The notes beneath the pieces were generated by a model. The model was given only the letters and a program-made list of their open reading frames with translations, ran no database searches and was not told the DNA's origin. Source: Quillaja saponaria (lineage: Eukaryota > Streptophyta > Magnoliopsida > Fabales > Quillajaceae). Taken from it: a DNA stretch of 64,000 bases. The position numbers and the translations under genes are program-made. The DNA is taken from positions 29,944,350-30,008,349 of the forward strand of contig CM055608.1 of NCBI GenBank assembly GCA_029379385.1. Reading direction: 5' to 3'. This document shows positions 12,813 to 24,448 of the stretch, one piece after another; position 1 is the first letter of the stretch, and each line of letters starts with the position of its first letter.

Positions 12813-15800
12813 ATGGGTTCGAAGCCATGGTTGTATCCGGCTACGACCTATCGAAGCTTAGAAACATATTGGGATACTGACGAGGACGGCCCTGGCCCCC
12901 GTTGTGGTCATACACTTACTGCCGTTGCGGCCACCAAATCACACGGTCCCCGCCTTATCCTTTTTGGTGGTGCAACCGCCATTGAAGGAGGCGCTTCCGG
13001 CATTAGTATATCCTCTGTCTATCTCTTTATGGGTTTGCGTGTGTTTCAATATCTCATCCAATTCACTAAATGCTTATTTGTATGCATTTGTTCCTGTAGG
13101 GTTAGCCGGAGTTACAAATTCAGTTCATTCGTATGACATTCTTACCAGAAATTGGACCAGGTAGTTCCTTAAATCTCAGAAATTAAATTGCTTTTTTTTT
13201 TTTTTTTCTCTGACGTGATTATTTTGTAGCTTTAGTAACTATATATATGCTTCATTGGATGTTGCAGAGTAAGACCTTCTGGCGACCCTCCCTCCCCTCG
13301 GGCTGCCCATGTTTCAGCTGCTGTAGGAACTATGGTTGTTTTTCAGGTGATTAAGGGATAGATTTGGGGGTTCCCATTCTTTTCCACTGGTTTTGAATGG
13401 TGGGCTTTTCGATGGTATGTTTCAAAATCTAATTAATTGATGCTGTCTGTCTAGGGCGGGATAGGCCCTGCCGGGCATTCTACTGATGATCTCTACGTGC
13501 TTGACTTGACCAATGATAAGTTCAAGTGGCACAGGTGAGCTTTATTGAATCAAGCTTTCTCTTTCTTGGGTCTTGGAATTTGATCACTTTATGCATTACT
13601 CAAATAACTAATGTTGATGATCTAGAGTGGTCGTGCAAGGACAAGGACCTGGGCCACGATATGGCCATGTAATGGACTTGGTTGCTCAGAGATATCTTGT
13701 TACAGTCAGTGGCAATGACGGTAAGGGCAATTCACTTGTCATTTATGTCTTATCTGTTTGATGAATGTTGTCTTATAAAATAATTTAGACAAAAGATTTT
13801 ACGAATTTGCTAACTTGCTATAAAAGGCAAGGTATGCAATGGAATAGCTCTATGAAATGAAATTATTATAGAAAAAGAGTGGTGTAATGGAAATGTGCTT
13901 CCTACCTAAGTAAATCAAATAATAAAGTAAAAGAAAGCATTGGTTCAAAAAACATATGATGTGTATACACATTATGAGTAAATGAAGATAACCAGCTTCT
14001 TTATCTACTCTACTTGAAAAAGAAGGGGAAAAAGTTTAGCCTTGATCATGATCATGATAATGTCAAAAGATTGATGAACTAATCAAGAAATTTCTACTTC
14101 CAATACATAAAAAATAAAAAATAAAAAAATTCAATAGATCCATCTAGGAAGCTCACAACTCATGATACAATGCCAAAGTATTAAGGTCTATGTTCCATCA
14201 AAGATGAGCTAAATCACTCAGTGAACCTTATGTATGTATGAGTCTTAGGATTGCCAACTCATTTAACAAATAAGTGTTGTCTCTTGAGCACTTCAAATTT
14301 GAGGATATAATATATTATTACATTTATTTCCTCATTTTAATCACTCAACTATCTGACACACAAATTATTTCCCACAATGTGACCAGCTTGCATGGGAAGG
14401 CTCAGTAATATGCATTAGTGCCACATATCAGCTATTTGTGTTTAAGTTGACCAGTTGCATGGTTTGTATGCTTTAGTTAATGGAAGAGTTTGGAGAGACT
14501 AAGGACGAATTGAAATAGACTAACGTTTAAGTTTGGAGAGACAAACATTTAACATATGTGTGTCTCTCTCCAACATAACTCTTTCATGGTTACAGGCTTA
14601 AATCTATTTTCCTGCTTTATTTTAGGTTAGTCATTACTCATTAATAAATTTTGGGGCTGAAATAATATTTAACTTGGTAGTGGTGTTTATCTGTGTTTTC
14701 TCACTTGACAGTATGTAAATAAGGCTATGACAAAGTAATGCTAATTTTTGGTTCTATGTTAGGGAAAAGAGTTCTGTCTGATGCTTGGGCTTTGGATACT
14801 GCCCAGAAACCTTATGCATGGCAGAGGCTGAACCCAGAAGGAGATCGACCTTCTGCTAGAATGTGAATGTGTTTAGTTTCTTTGAAAATTAAATTTATGG
14901 ATATGTATTCTTTTTCAACAACATACATACTGAATATATTACATCATTGTCATGTTTTTTAGGTATGCAACTGCTAGTGCCCGCTCAGATGGTATGTTTT
15001 TGCTGTGTGGTGGAAGAGACTCTTCCGGTGTGGTATGATCTACTTTACTCTTTTATTGAGATCCTAAAATTCAGTTGCTAATTAAAAATCGTAGATGATT
15101 GCTTGAATTTGGCATCTGGCTGATTGAGATGTATTTTTGGTTGGTAAATAATAACGAGTTTAAAAGATGCCAGGAAGTAGGGACAATCAACATAAACTTT
15201 GTGATAACTTGAAACAGTTGTGGCTTGGATAGACTTGGGACAATCAACATGATTTTTTTGATGGGCTTGAATCATGCCAAGTTGAGCGATGTGCAGTTGC
15301 AAACTTGCAATATCATGATATGTAAAATATCTGGAGATAAACTAAATTCCCTTTGTATCACTGTTTTATGTAAACTATCTTTCCACAGAGCTGATCACAT
15401 TTCCTTATTAGAAGCTATTCATTTCCTTTTTCCTTGTTTACTTCCCCTGTATTGACTAATCTTTATGTCCTTTTTATTGGGTTAGAAATTAATTAAGTGA
15501 AGTTACTCTGTTTCCTATAAGGAATAAAATTTACTAAGTAAACTTATGAACTCAGATGCTTCTTTCTTTTTTAGGGCAATTCTTTTACTTTGTTGCTTTG
15601 TGGTAAGTCATATTTAAGCTATGCTACTCATCTGGAATTGGGTGGCTGAGGTAGAAAGGAAGCAAATTGTCAATTAGTGACAAAGTGGGACACAACTATT
15701 TAGCAACCGTAATCACTTCTAATTCCTTGTGTTGAGATCATCTTTCACACTGTGCTAACGATTTAGAATTTAGTGTCTTGAGGTAAAAAGGGGAGAAAAT

Positions 15801-18800
15801 TGTCAATTGGACCAAAAGTGAGACACGGCTACTTAGACACAATAACTGTTTCTACTTTCTACTTACTACAATTATAAGATGAATTGAGGTAATAGCCTGA
15901 GTTGGGTACCAAAAGTAATTAAGAAAATCTTGCAGGCTCATTTGCAGGCTCACTACATGTATTAGACCATCACTCCAGCTGTCCAGCAGTGCCAGACACC
16001 ACAAGTAAAGTAGCTCCTAACTACTGTTGCATCCACCTTTCTTCTGGACTTGTGTAGAAGAAATCTGGTGTATATGGTGTAAGGTCTGAGGCAATGGTAA
16101 CATGTCACCCTGATTTAACAAGAGGACTCTTTGCATTAGGAGCTCCCCCTAGCCGAGCGAGGCTAGTTTCCCGATGAAACTATATAGCATAGATGCTAGT
16201 ACCTTGATATTATAGAAAATATACGGTGTGGAAAGATGGGCAGCATTTCTCTGGGGTAGTTTCTTTCGTCTTCTTTTCCCAACTGTGTGAGTGTTAAGGG
16301 TTGGGGGCGGGGGAGGGGGTTGACTGAAATCTTTGTTAAACTGAGGATCGAAGAAACTAAGCAAGAATGTTGTAGATGAGATGGTGGGAACCTCAACAAA
16401 TGTGTGAAACTTAAGCAGTTTGGAATGCATGAAAGTTCGTGAAGATGTGCTTACCTTAACTTCGTCCCAGTTGCTACTGTACTACCTTTTGCTGAAATTC
16501 CCATCAATATGTACATAAGTTGTCTCTGAAAAACTAAACTGCAGCTGTAACCTTTTTTTTTAATTAAGGTTATTCTCGACTGACTTCTCGGCTGCAGCTG
16601 TCTTTTGGCATATCGTAGTTTGACATACTATTTATATATTCCATCCTATCTAATATGATTGTGTTTGCTTTTGTTGTTTGTGTGTTTACAGCCATTAGCA
16701 GATGCTTATGGGCTACTAATGCATAGGAATGGTCAGTGGGAATGGACCCTTGCACCGGGAGTTTCTCCTTCACCAAGGTATCAACATGCTGCGGTAAGTA
16801 GTAAGATATACCCCTTGCTTTAATGCTTTTATGTAAAATGGATATATCTGTTGAAGTAAACTGCACTACAGCTATAGGTGAGACTGCATTATCCATCAAA
16901 CTTATTTATTTATTATTATTATTTTTTTAACATATGTGTGTTTCTATTTCAATTATTATCTTCTTTTAATCTCTGATTTTGTTGTTGCATGGGATTCTCG
17001 TGAACATATCAACAAGTTTGGTCATTCTTTTTGAAGCTCTGTTTTTACAGTCTTCCATTTTGCATTCTATCAGGTTTTTGTTGGTGCAAGATTGCATGTT
17101 ACAGGAGGTGCTCTTAGGGGAGGCCGTGGAATCGAAGGAGAAGCAGCTATTGCATGGTAATATTTAGCTTTGATTTCATTACAATGAAGTGTAATTGATT
17201 AAATTTTATAGCATCTAAGCCATGTTTTTGTCATCTATGTATTCTTATTCTTTCTAAATGTTTTGACAGTATTGGACACTGCTGCTGGAGCTTGGTTAGA
17301 CAGAAATGGGCTTGTGACCTCCTCACGCTCAGCCAAAGGACATAATGATTATGACCCTTCTTTGGAGCTTATGCGTCGTTGTCGTCATGCAGCTGCATCA
17401 GTTGGTGTACGTATTTACATTTATGGTGGTCTCAAAGGAGGTAAAGATTCAAAGCACATAACTTGATAGATAAAATTTGAAATTGCGAAAGTCAAAATGC
17501 TTTATTTTGATTTTGCATACCAAATTGTACTATCTTCAGTTGTTGCAGGCAGAAAACAAGTGGACTAGCATTTTCTCTTTATTTTATTAGAAATGGATTT
17601 CTTTTTATACGAGTGGCAAGATAAAGATTTTATTTTGACAAGCTATCATTCTTTAGCCTACTCATTAAGTTTCATCTTTAATTAATGGCATTACCATATA
17701 TAACACTCATCCTGAAATAGAGAACTAGAAACTGTTACACGTGAGTACTGAGTCCTGCTCCTGCATATTGATAGTTTATCAATCATTTGAATACAATTCT
17801 TCAAAATTTGATGCAAGTTAGAGCAATATTTTCTCTATGTTCTATGTATATTAGTATGTACAATATTCTAGTGGATTGATTTAAGGCTTTAGCTGATTAG
17901 TCTACCCTGTGTTGATATTCGAAATAAAGTACGAAAATAAAGAAATTTTTATCTGCCATGCAGCATCAACTGTTGACCCACTGCCAACTGGTTGTTTAGA
18001 TTTTATTTTGGCTAACTCCAGCATATTTTAATGGTCTTATACAAACTGAATAATATAAAGGGCTCACCCGGTGCACAAAGTGCTCCCGGCTATTGCGGGG
18101 GTAGGGGGAGGGTGGGTGCACATGTACGCAGCCTTTCCCTTACATTTTTGCAAAGAGGCTGTTTCCACGCCTCAAACCCGTGACCTTACAGGTCACCAAA
18201 GGAACAACTTACCATTGCGTCAAGGCTCGCCCTCACAAACTGAATAATATACTTGTTATAATTACTCTCAGAAAGTCTCTGAATATTTTCTCTTATTGTG
18301 ATGATATTCTGGACTGGGAACTGACGTTCAACTAGATTCCTTTTGTCATCAATGAAGCACATTTTTATAACCTAATAGGGATATGCTTCTTAAAGAATAA
18401 TATAATAGAGTTCATCAGTTGCCAATTAATCAAAGTAGTGACCAGAAAACCTGCAGTGATAAAGAAGGAATTAATGTTGGTAGCCCCAAAAATATGTTCC
18501 ATGGGTGCAATTTTTATAATGAATTCCTAGTTCTTTTTCTTCAATGCCAATTAAAGTGAGATTTGATTTTTGCAACCTGTGTTGTTTTATGGTTCACCAT
18601 GTTCAATCATAATATATCCAGTGACGTTATTCTGTGCAGATATTCTTCTAGATGATTTCTCAGTGGCGGAAAATTCACCATTTCAGCCTGACAACAATTC
18701 TCCCGTATTGACATCTGAGAGAGCTCCACCTATTACAAGCCTCAATGTTGATCAATTTTACTCGAGTTCTAAAGTGACGACTCCAACTGTGGAAGGTGGA

Positions 18801-21800
18801 CAAGAGATACCCTCATCCGGTGGAGTGAGGTGATAATTTGTTCTTTCTTCTTTCTGTTCTTTGGCCTACTGATTCTTTGATTAAACTTGATGTTAATTCA
18901 CGTTTAACAGCATGGACAAAAATTCTATTGAGAAACTGAGGGAGGCTTCCGCTGCTGAAGCTGAGGCAGCTAGTGCTGTCTGGCAAGCTGCACAGGCTGC
19001 ATCTGCCACTTCTCCTGAAGAAACATCTGTATCAGATGACAACTCGCAAGCTGCAGAAACAACTTCAGATGGCAGTGACACAGAGTCAGATGTTCGCCTT
19101 CATCCCAGAGCAGTAATTTCTTTGATTCTGTGTCTATACCTGATGGATCTTAACCTTGAGTCTTCCAAATCTTACAAATTTGTTGGTGCAGGTTGTAGTT
19201 GCTAAAGAGGCTCTAGGTAACCTTGGTGGAATGGTAAGACAGTTATCATTGGATCAATTTGAAAATGAGAGCAGAAGGATGATTCCTTTGAATAATGATT
19301 TGCCATATCCTACCAAAAAGTTTACTCGGCAAAAATCTCCTCAGGGTTTACATAAAAAGGCAAGCATAATTGACTTTTACTTTGTTTTCTCTGTACTTAA
19401 AGTTCACATTAATGTTCCTTTCATTGTACTTTTGATGTTACTCCTAGATAGCTCATTGGTACTTATTTGCTTGCCAGATTATTTCTACTTTGCTGAGGCC
19501 TCGCAACTGGAAAGCTCCTGCCAACAGGAAATTTTTCTTGGATTCTTATGAAGTAGGCGAGCTTTGTTATGCTGCTGAACAGATCTTTATGCACGAACCA
19601 ACTGTTCTTCAGCTGAAAGCTCCTGTTAAACTATTTGGTGATCTTCATGGACAATTTGGTGACTTGATGAGGTTATTTGATGAATATGGATTTCCTTCCA
19701 CTGCTGGAGATATAACGTAAGTCTGAGATATGAGTTCATGATGTCCATTGACACTGCTTTTGTCTCGAAATAGCCAATAAAAAGATTTATTAAGTCAGCT
19801 ACTTAGACCTCTGCTCCCACCCCTCTTTTCTCCCATATTATTAATCTAGTTTTTAGTCAAACCCATTGGGGCTGGTTCCAGGCATTCTGATTGATTGATT
19901 GTATATTTGGTACCTAGGGACTAACACTTTCTGATTGGGTAGCAAAAGGATTTGAGTGTTCAAATCTTTTGAAATGGATAGTCCAATGTTCTGTTCCCCA
20001 GGTGAAGTTATAACTATGACTTATATTCTTCTTAGTAAAAAAGAAGGCTTCTGCAAATCAAGAACACATCATTTCTTCACAGTAAGGACATTAGTGACAG
20101 AAGGGAGAAAATTACATATTTTATATGCATTAAAAAATTAATGTGATCAACATTAGCTGATCCAGCATTTGAAGGTAGTTCGACTGCCTATCAAAACTAA
20201 ACTTGGTCCATTCACAGTTGATTTCATTTGTTTAGATGTTTTCTTGTATGTGTTGCTCCAAACTCAGTCCCAAAGTGTTTCCATATTGTTGTAGAGATTT
20301 GGGATTAAAACTTCCATACATGAAGCTATTGGTCTTGGTGGATGGTCTATCCTTAAGGTTGGAATTGGCTACTGTTTTCTGAAAGTTGAGGTTGATATGA
20401 CTGAACTAAGCGTCCTATGGAATTAACTAATGATGCTTATATAATAAGCATGTGTTATAATTGCATGTTGGATAGTCCCTTTTATTCTTGTTGACCATAA
20501 AAACGCAATTCTTCTAGTTAATAATCAAGTGATGACTTGTGGAGAATATGTTTGGTCTTCTCTTTGGCTTTTTCTATGAACTAAAAATGTACAACAGGTT
20601 GAAACTGTTACCTAATGAGCCACTTCTGCTATGTTCCAGGTATATTGACTACTTATTTTTGGGAGATTATGTTGATCGAGGACAACACAGCTTAGAGACC
20701 ATTACCTTGCTTCTTGCTCTTAAGGCAGGTTGCTGATTACTTCAGTTTTGAGATATTTTATTGTGCTACTTGTCTCTTGATAATTGACTATGTTCTGTTT
20801 TCTTGTTATTGGCAGATCGAATATCCTGAGAACGTTCACTTGATACGTGGAAACCATGAAGCTGCTGACATAAATGCACTATTTGGTTTCCGAATTGAGT
20901 GCATTGAGAGAATGGTATAGATGAACATGCTTGTGATACTTTATTTTTTGGAAGGTTTTTCTGCAGCTAAGACATTGTACTTGTAGGGAGAAAATGATGG
21001 AATCTGGGCATGGACACGATTCAACCAACTTTTTAACTGTCTTCCACTAGCTGCCCTTATTGAAAAGAAAATTATCTGTATGCATGGTGGCATAGGAAGG
21101 TCTATCAATTCGGTAGAACAGATAGAGAAGCTTGAAAGGCCCATAACTATGGATGCTGGATCTATAGTCTTAATGGACCTTTTGTGGTATGCTCTTGTTT
21201 ATTATATATGTCTAATTGCCTTTTTATTCTATTTACATTCATCTGATCTATGGGCTTCTGTATAAACAGGTCTGATCCAACAGAGAATGACAGCGTAGAA
21301 GGTTTGAGACCAAATGCTAGAGGGCCTGGTCTTGTCACTTTCGGGGTATGCATATAATATTTTATTGCAAATATGTTGAGTTGAAGTTTGAGTAGTCTCA
21401 TTTACTGTGGTATGTTATTTTGAGTTGCATATGATTTGCTGTTTCTTGGAGCTTCTCCTCTACTCCCCCCACGAATCTTTCTTTCTGATGATATCGTCTA
21501 GGAAGTTAATTGCTGCAGGCATATGCTGGAGCCACTTGTCAATGTAGTATAGAGTAAACTTCATTAAAAGCGTATAGTAATCAGACGCTGTACAGCTGAT
21601 TCTAATTTTCTTGTTGCATGCAGCCTGACCGTGTCACAGAATTCTGCAAGAAAAACAAATTACAGCTCATTATAAGGGCCCACGAATGTGTTATGGATGG
21701 GTTTGAACGATTTGCCCAGGGACAATTGATTACTCTGTTTTCTGCAACTAACTACTGTGGTAAGTAAAATTTACAAGTATTTTGTCTTCGGTAGCTGGAA

Positions 21801-22175
21801 TTAGCAGTCCTCATATTGAATACTACGCATATAGGGACGGCAAGCAATGCTGGAGCTATACTGGTAGTTGGCAGGGGTTTGGTTGTGGTTCCAAAACTAA
21901 TTCACCCCTTACCACCACCCCTTCAATCACCTGAGACATCTCCTGAACGTGTAATAGATGAGGCATGGATGCAGGTGAGCATTTTGCATTTTATGATGTT
22001 ATAACTAACTATAAAACCTTGTGCTAGACATATTTTTTACCTTGAAAAACAGTTCATTTCGTTTGCTGACTGATGGTTCTGCTTTTTTTAGGAACTTAAC
22101 ATTCAAAGACCGCCTACTCCTACTCGTGGTCGACCACAGCCTGATCTTGACCGCAACTCACTTGCATACATATGA
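12813..22175 (+). CDS. BSL1: BSL1-type Kelch / PPP Ser/Thr phosphatase
   Basis: Twenty-one exons: 12813-13005, 13100-13160, 13268-13346, 13455-13534, 13626-13720, 14763-14862, 14963-15032, 16692-16793, 17074-17156, 17270-17440, 18640-18829, 18911-19112, 19192-19359, 19478-19716, 20640-20724, 20816-20914, 20987-21186, 21270-21345, 21624-21759, 21835-21974, 22092-22175. With one extra base removed they encode about 883 residues, the normal size for BSL1. The N-terminal half is a Kelch propeller ('[10 protein letters not shown]', '[21 protein letters not shown]'-type repeats); the C-terminal half is a PPP phosphatase with GDLHGQ (~585), GDYVDRG (~620), RGNHE (~651), ending in 'LAYI'. The family acts in brassinosteroid signalling. 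Exon 9 carries one extra T (17155), so literal splicing shifts frame and reaches an early stop. Two introns, after 19359 and 20724, have GC rather than GT donors. The start MGSKPWLYP matches the BSL1 subclass, not the long-leader BSL2/3. Confidence 0.93.
15618..15860. repeat. Diverged tandem duplication in BSL1 intron 7
   Basis: Two roughly 105-base copies (about 15618-15722 and 15754-15860, offset about 133) share blocks such as AAATTGTCAATT, GTGAGACAC/GTGGGACAC and a final TTCTA. Lengths are approximate because the copies have drifted. Confidence 0.55.
18058..18234 (-). mobile_element. Au-type SINE in BSL1 intron 10
   Basis: A 177-base element. Read on the minus strand it begins GAGGGCGAGCCTTGACGCAA, has the tRNA-like Pol III promoter of plant Au SINEs (A-box region, then a B-box-like GGTCACGGGTTTGAGGC), continues through GAAACAGCCTCTTTGCAAAA and AAGGCTGCGTACAT, and ends in GTGCACCGGGTGAGCCC followed by a short T-rich tail. 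It is flanked by a perfect 17-base target-site duplication, ACAAACTGAATAATATA, at 18041-18057 and 18235-18251, so it is a clean and fairly recent insertion antisense to BSL1. No splice site of the host gene is disrupted. Confidence 0.92.
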
Positions 22176-23217
22176 TGCATTACAACTTTCCAATGCAGAA
22201 CTGCAATTTTTTTCTGGCTGGTTTGATCCTTCCCAACCCAGCATTAAACTTGATATCTGCCACCCATCACATCATACAATTCTTATGGTCTACTTGCAGA
22301 AGTTGAACCATGCCAATTCATTACAGATTGACAATAGTTATAGGTTTTGCCATTAGCCAATTGGCTGGTGGTTGATTGTTGTGTTCTAGATAGGGTTTGT
22401 AATATGTGTACAATTTAGTCCGTTGAAGAGATGTATAAGTATTTTCTGTTGTAGGGTTGGAAGTTGGTTGGTTAAGCATGTACATTGTTATAGAAAATAA
22501 TGGCATATTTTTTGTTCTGATATGTGCTGTTCTTTTTCTTTGTTTTTTTTTTTTTTTTTTTTTGCTCGAATATTCTCAGATTGAGATATGTTTATAATCA
22601 TGCCACTTTATTACGTTTTAAAGAAATCGCAATTGCACTGCAAGGTAGAGAGAACTAGCTACACTGAGGTGTTGAGAAGTTTTTAGAACATTTCTGAAGA
22701 TGGCTTCTTCTGTGGCTCTGATGCCAGTACAAGCTTAAAAAGGCAATTGACGTTTCATTTCTGTTACTTGGGCTGAAAATGTATTTTCCAGTCAAAATTC
22801 TTACTTACTCACATGTATTAGCAGTACCAAAAATAAGTTCCAACCTCAAATGGGCATCAGAAGGCTAATGAAAATGAGGCAAGGTTAAAGAATTCTACCG
22901 ACAAATGGCTAGAGTTTGGCTTATACATAGAAGACGCACAGAATTTTGATCATAAGAGAACTACTATGATAATCAACTGTTTTGTATATGCACAGCTATT
23001 ATCACACTTGTTATTTGTGACATCTTCCTGAGTGCATTCTTAACTCACATCATTTCTAAATCCAAATTCTACTATGGCACTAGTCAATGTTGAATACAAA
23101 TCCATTTCATACTAGAAGCAAAGATATGTCTATGCATACAAAAGCTAGGCACCTTAAAGTGTGCAATAGTTTATGTTGTAACAAGAAAACCCCATAGGCA
23201 GCAAAAGGGAAAATCAA
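22176..23217. other. 3' regions between convergent BSL1 and SOSS-B genes
   Basis: About 1 kb with no gene; presumably the two 3' UTRs and a spacer. A poly-T run of about 22 bases lies near 22542-22563. Confidence 0.6.
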
Positions 23218-23631
23218 CTAAGGCATTGGTGGAAAAATGCGTGAATGTGGAGAAATCACAGCCTCCTGAATATACTTCTTCGAATTATTTGGATCGGGAA
23301 TCCAACGAATCTCACTCATGTTTGGTGTCTCCACAAAGGCCATGGTGAATTCTCCCACCTTCTCTACCTTCCCTCTCTTGCCTGCCCTGAGTATAAGATT
23401 ATTCCGGTGGTAAGAGAAAATGCCATTGGCTAGATGGATAATATCACTTGGCTCAAAAGCATCACATTCATCTCCCCAGAACTGAAAGTGAATTGCTGCT
23501 GTCTCATCAGCCACAAGTGCCAAGCATGTCTTATTTTGCCCTTCTAATGTTGCTCTTCCTTTCTCTAAAAGTATAAATTTTGTATCTATGTTATTTAGAG
23601 CAGCAGGCACTATGTCTTTGAGGGAAAGCAT
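23218..23631 (-). CDS. SOSS complex subunit B homologue (OB-fold ssDNA-binding)
   Basis: A 137-residue protein starting MLSLKDIVPA and ending RIFPPMP. It has a single OB fold with 'TKFILLEKGR', 'NKTCLALVADETAAIHFQFW', 'DIIHLANGIFSYHRNNLILR' and 'EFTMAFVETPNMSEIRW', matching the SOSS-B/hSSB1 family of single-stranded nucleic-acid binding proteins. Family members bind ssDNA at breaks and work with Integrator-type partners in animals; the plant role is less defined. The coding sequence lies in one exon. A GT-AG intron in the leader (24048-23655) separates it from a 5' UTR exon ending at 24049. Start chosen at 23631, the first ATG after the acceptor. It is divergent from UTP15. Confidence 0.9.
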   Translation of the reverse strand: MLSLKDIVPAALNNIDTKFILLEKGRATLEGQNKTCLALVADETAAIHFQFWGDECDAFEPSDIIHLANGIFSYHRNNLILRAGKRGKVEKVGEFTMAFVETPNMSEIRWIPDPNNSKKYIQEAVISPHSRIFPPMP

Positions 23632-24048
23632 CAATCCTTTGCTACTGCCAGAACCTGTAGGCAGAAGATCTTTTTATTCACATTACCACAGTATCACCCA
23701 ACTTCTGGTAAACTAAGAATCCAAGATACTAAAGAAGGAGTTCAGAAAGGAATGAAAAGCAAGACCTAATATACACTGCCAGCAGGCATTATACATGAGC
23801 AACATGACATTAGCTAAATCACTAATCTATTCAGTCATTTCGTCGTGCACCTGGTGCGCATACACTCCAACTGAATGACAAATGGGAGCAAAACTTAATA
23901 TTTTGCTAAAGTTAAGAAAACTTTGAGATATAACAAATCAATAAACTAAAGTTTAACTTAGCAAAAATAAATAAACTAATTTTAAAGAACAAGAAAAAGA
24001 GAAAATTCATCAAAAATTGGAAAGAGAATGAGGAAGAAAAATGTTTAC

Positions 24049-24110
24049 CTTTAAGAGGTGTCAAACTGGCGCTCTAGGGAAAAAGATTCATTGAGTGAAT
24101 AAATAAGTTG
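24049..24110 (-). other. Probable 5' UTR exon of the SOSS-B gene
   Basis: The minus strand reads ...CTCTTAAAG|GTAAAC, a strong donor at 24048. It pairs with a pyrimidine-rich acceptor ...TGCCTACAG|GT at 23655/23654, 23 bases before the start codon. The transcription start near 24110 is a guess. Confidence 0.5.
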
Positions 24111-24448
24111 GGATGCAATATAAGGGTTTATATTCCCATCTTTCCCGTCATAATTACAACCATTTGGGTATAATATGATTTAAATTTAATGCCTTCCAAG
24201 TACTTCTTTTATTTTCAAATTTCTTTTTCATAATCTAGTGGTACTTTTATCCTTTTCTTTTTGGGTATACTATTCTTTTATCTTTTGCAATGACAATGAA
24301 ATATTATACTCAATGCAAACACAAAAACAAAATGGAAAAAGACGCGCCCTTTAAGGCTTTGACAGTTTAACCTACACATCTCTGAAATTTCTTCAACACA
24401 AAACGGCAAAAACCCTAAACCTCAAAAGTGTTGTAGGAATCTCCTTCA
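24111..24448. promoter_or_regulatory. Divergent promoter with telo-box (SOSS-B / UTP15)
   Basis: The roughly 340-base gap between two head-to-head genes must hold both promoters. A telo-box, AAACCCTAA, sits at 24410-24418, 31 bases before the UTP15 ATG. This element is known to be enriched in plant ribosomal-protein and ribosome-biogenesis promoters and leaders, which fits UTP15. Confidence 0.65.

Noticed and set aside
18058..18234. Possible tRNA gene in BSL1 intron
   Set aside because: It has the A/B boxes but no cloverleaf acceptor arm; sequence, tail and TSD identify an Au SINE.
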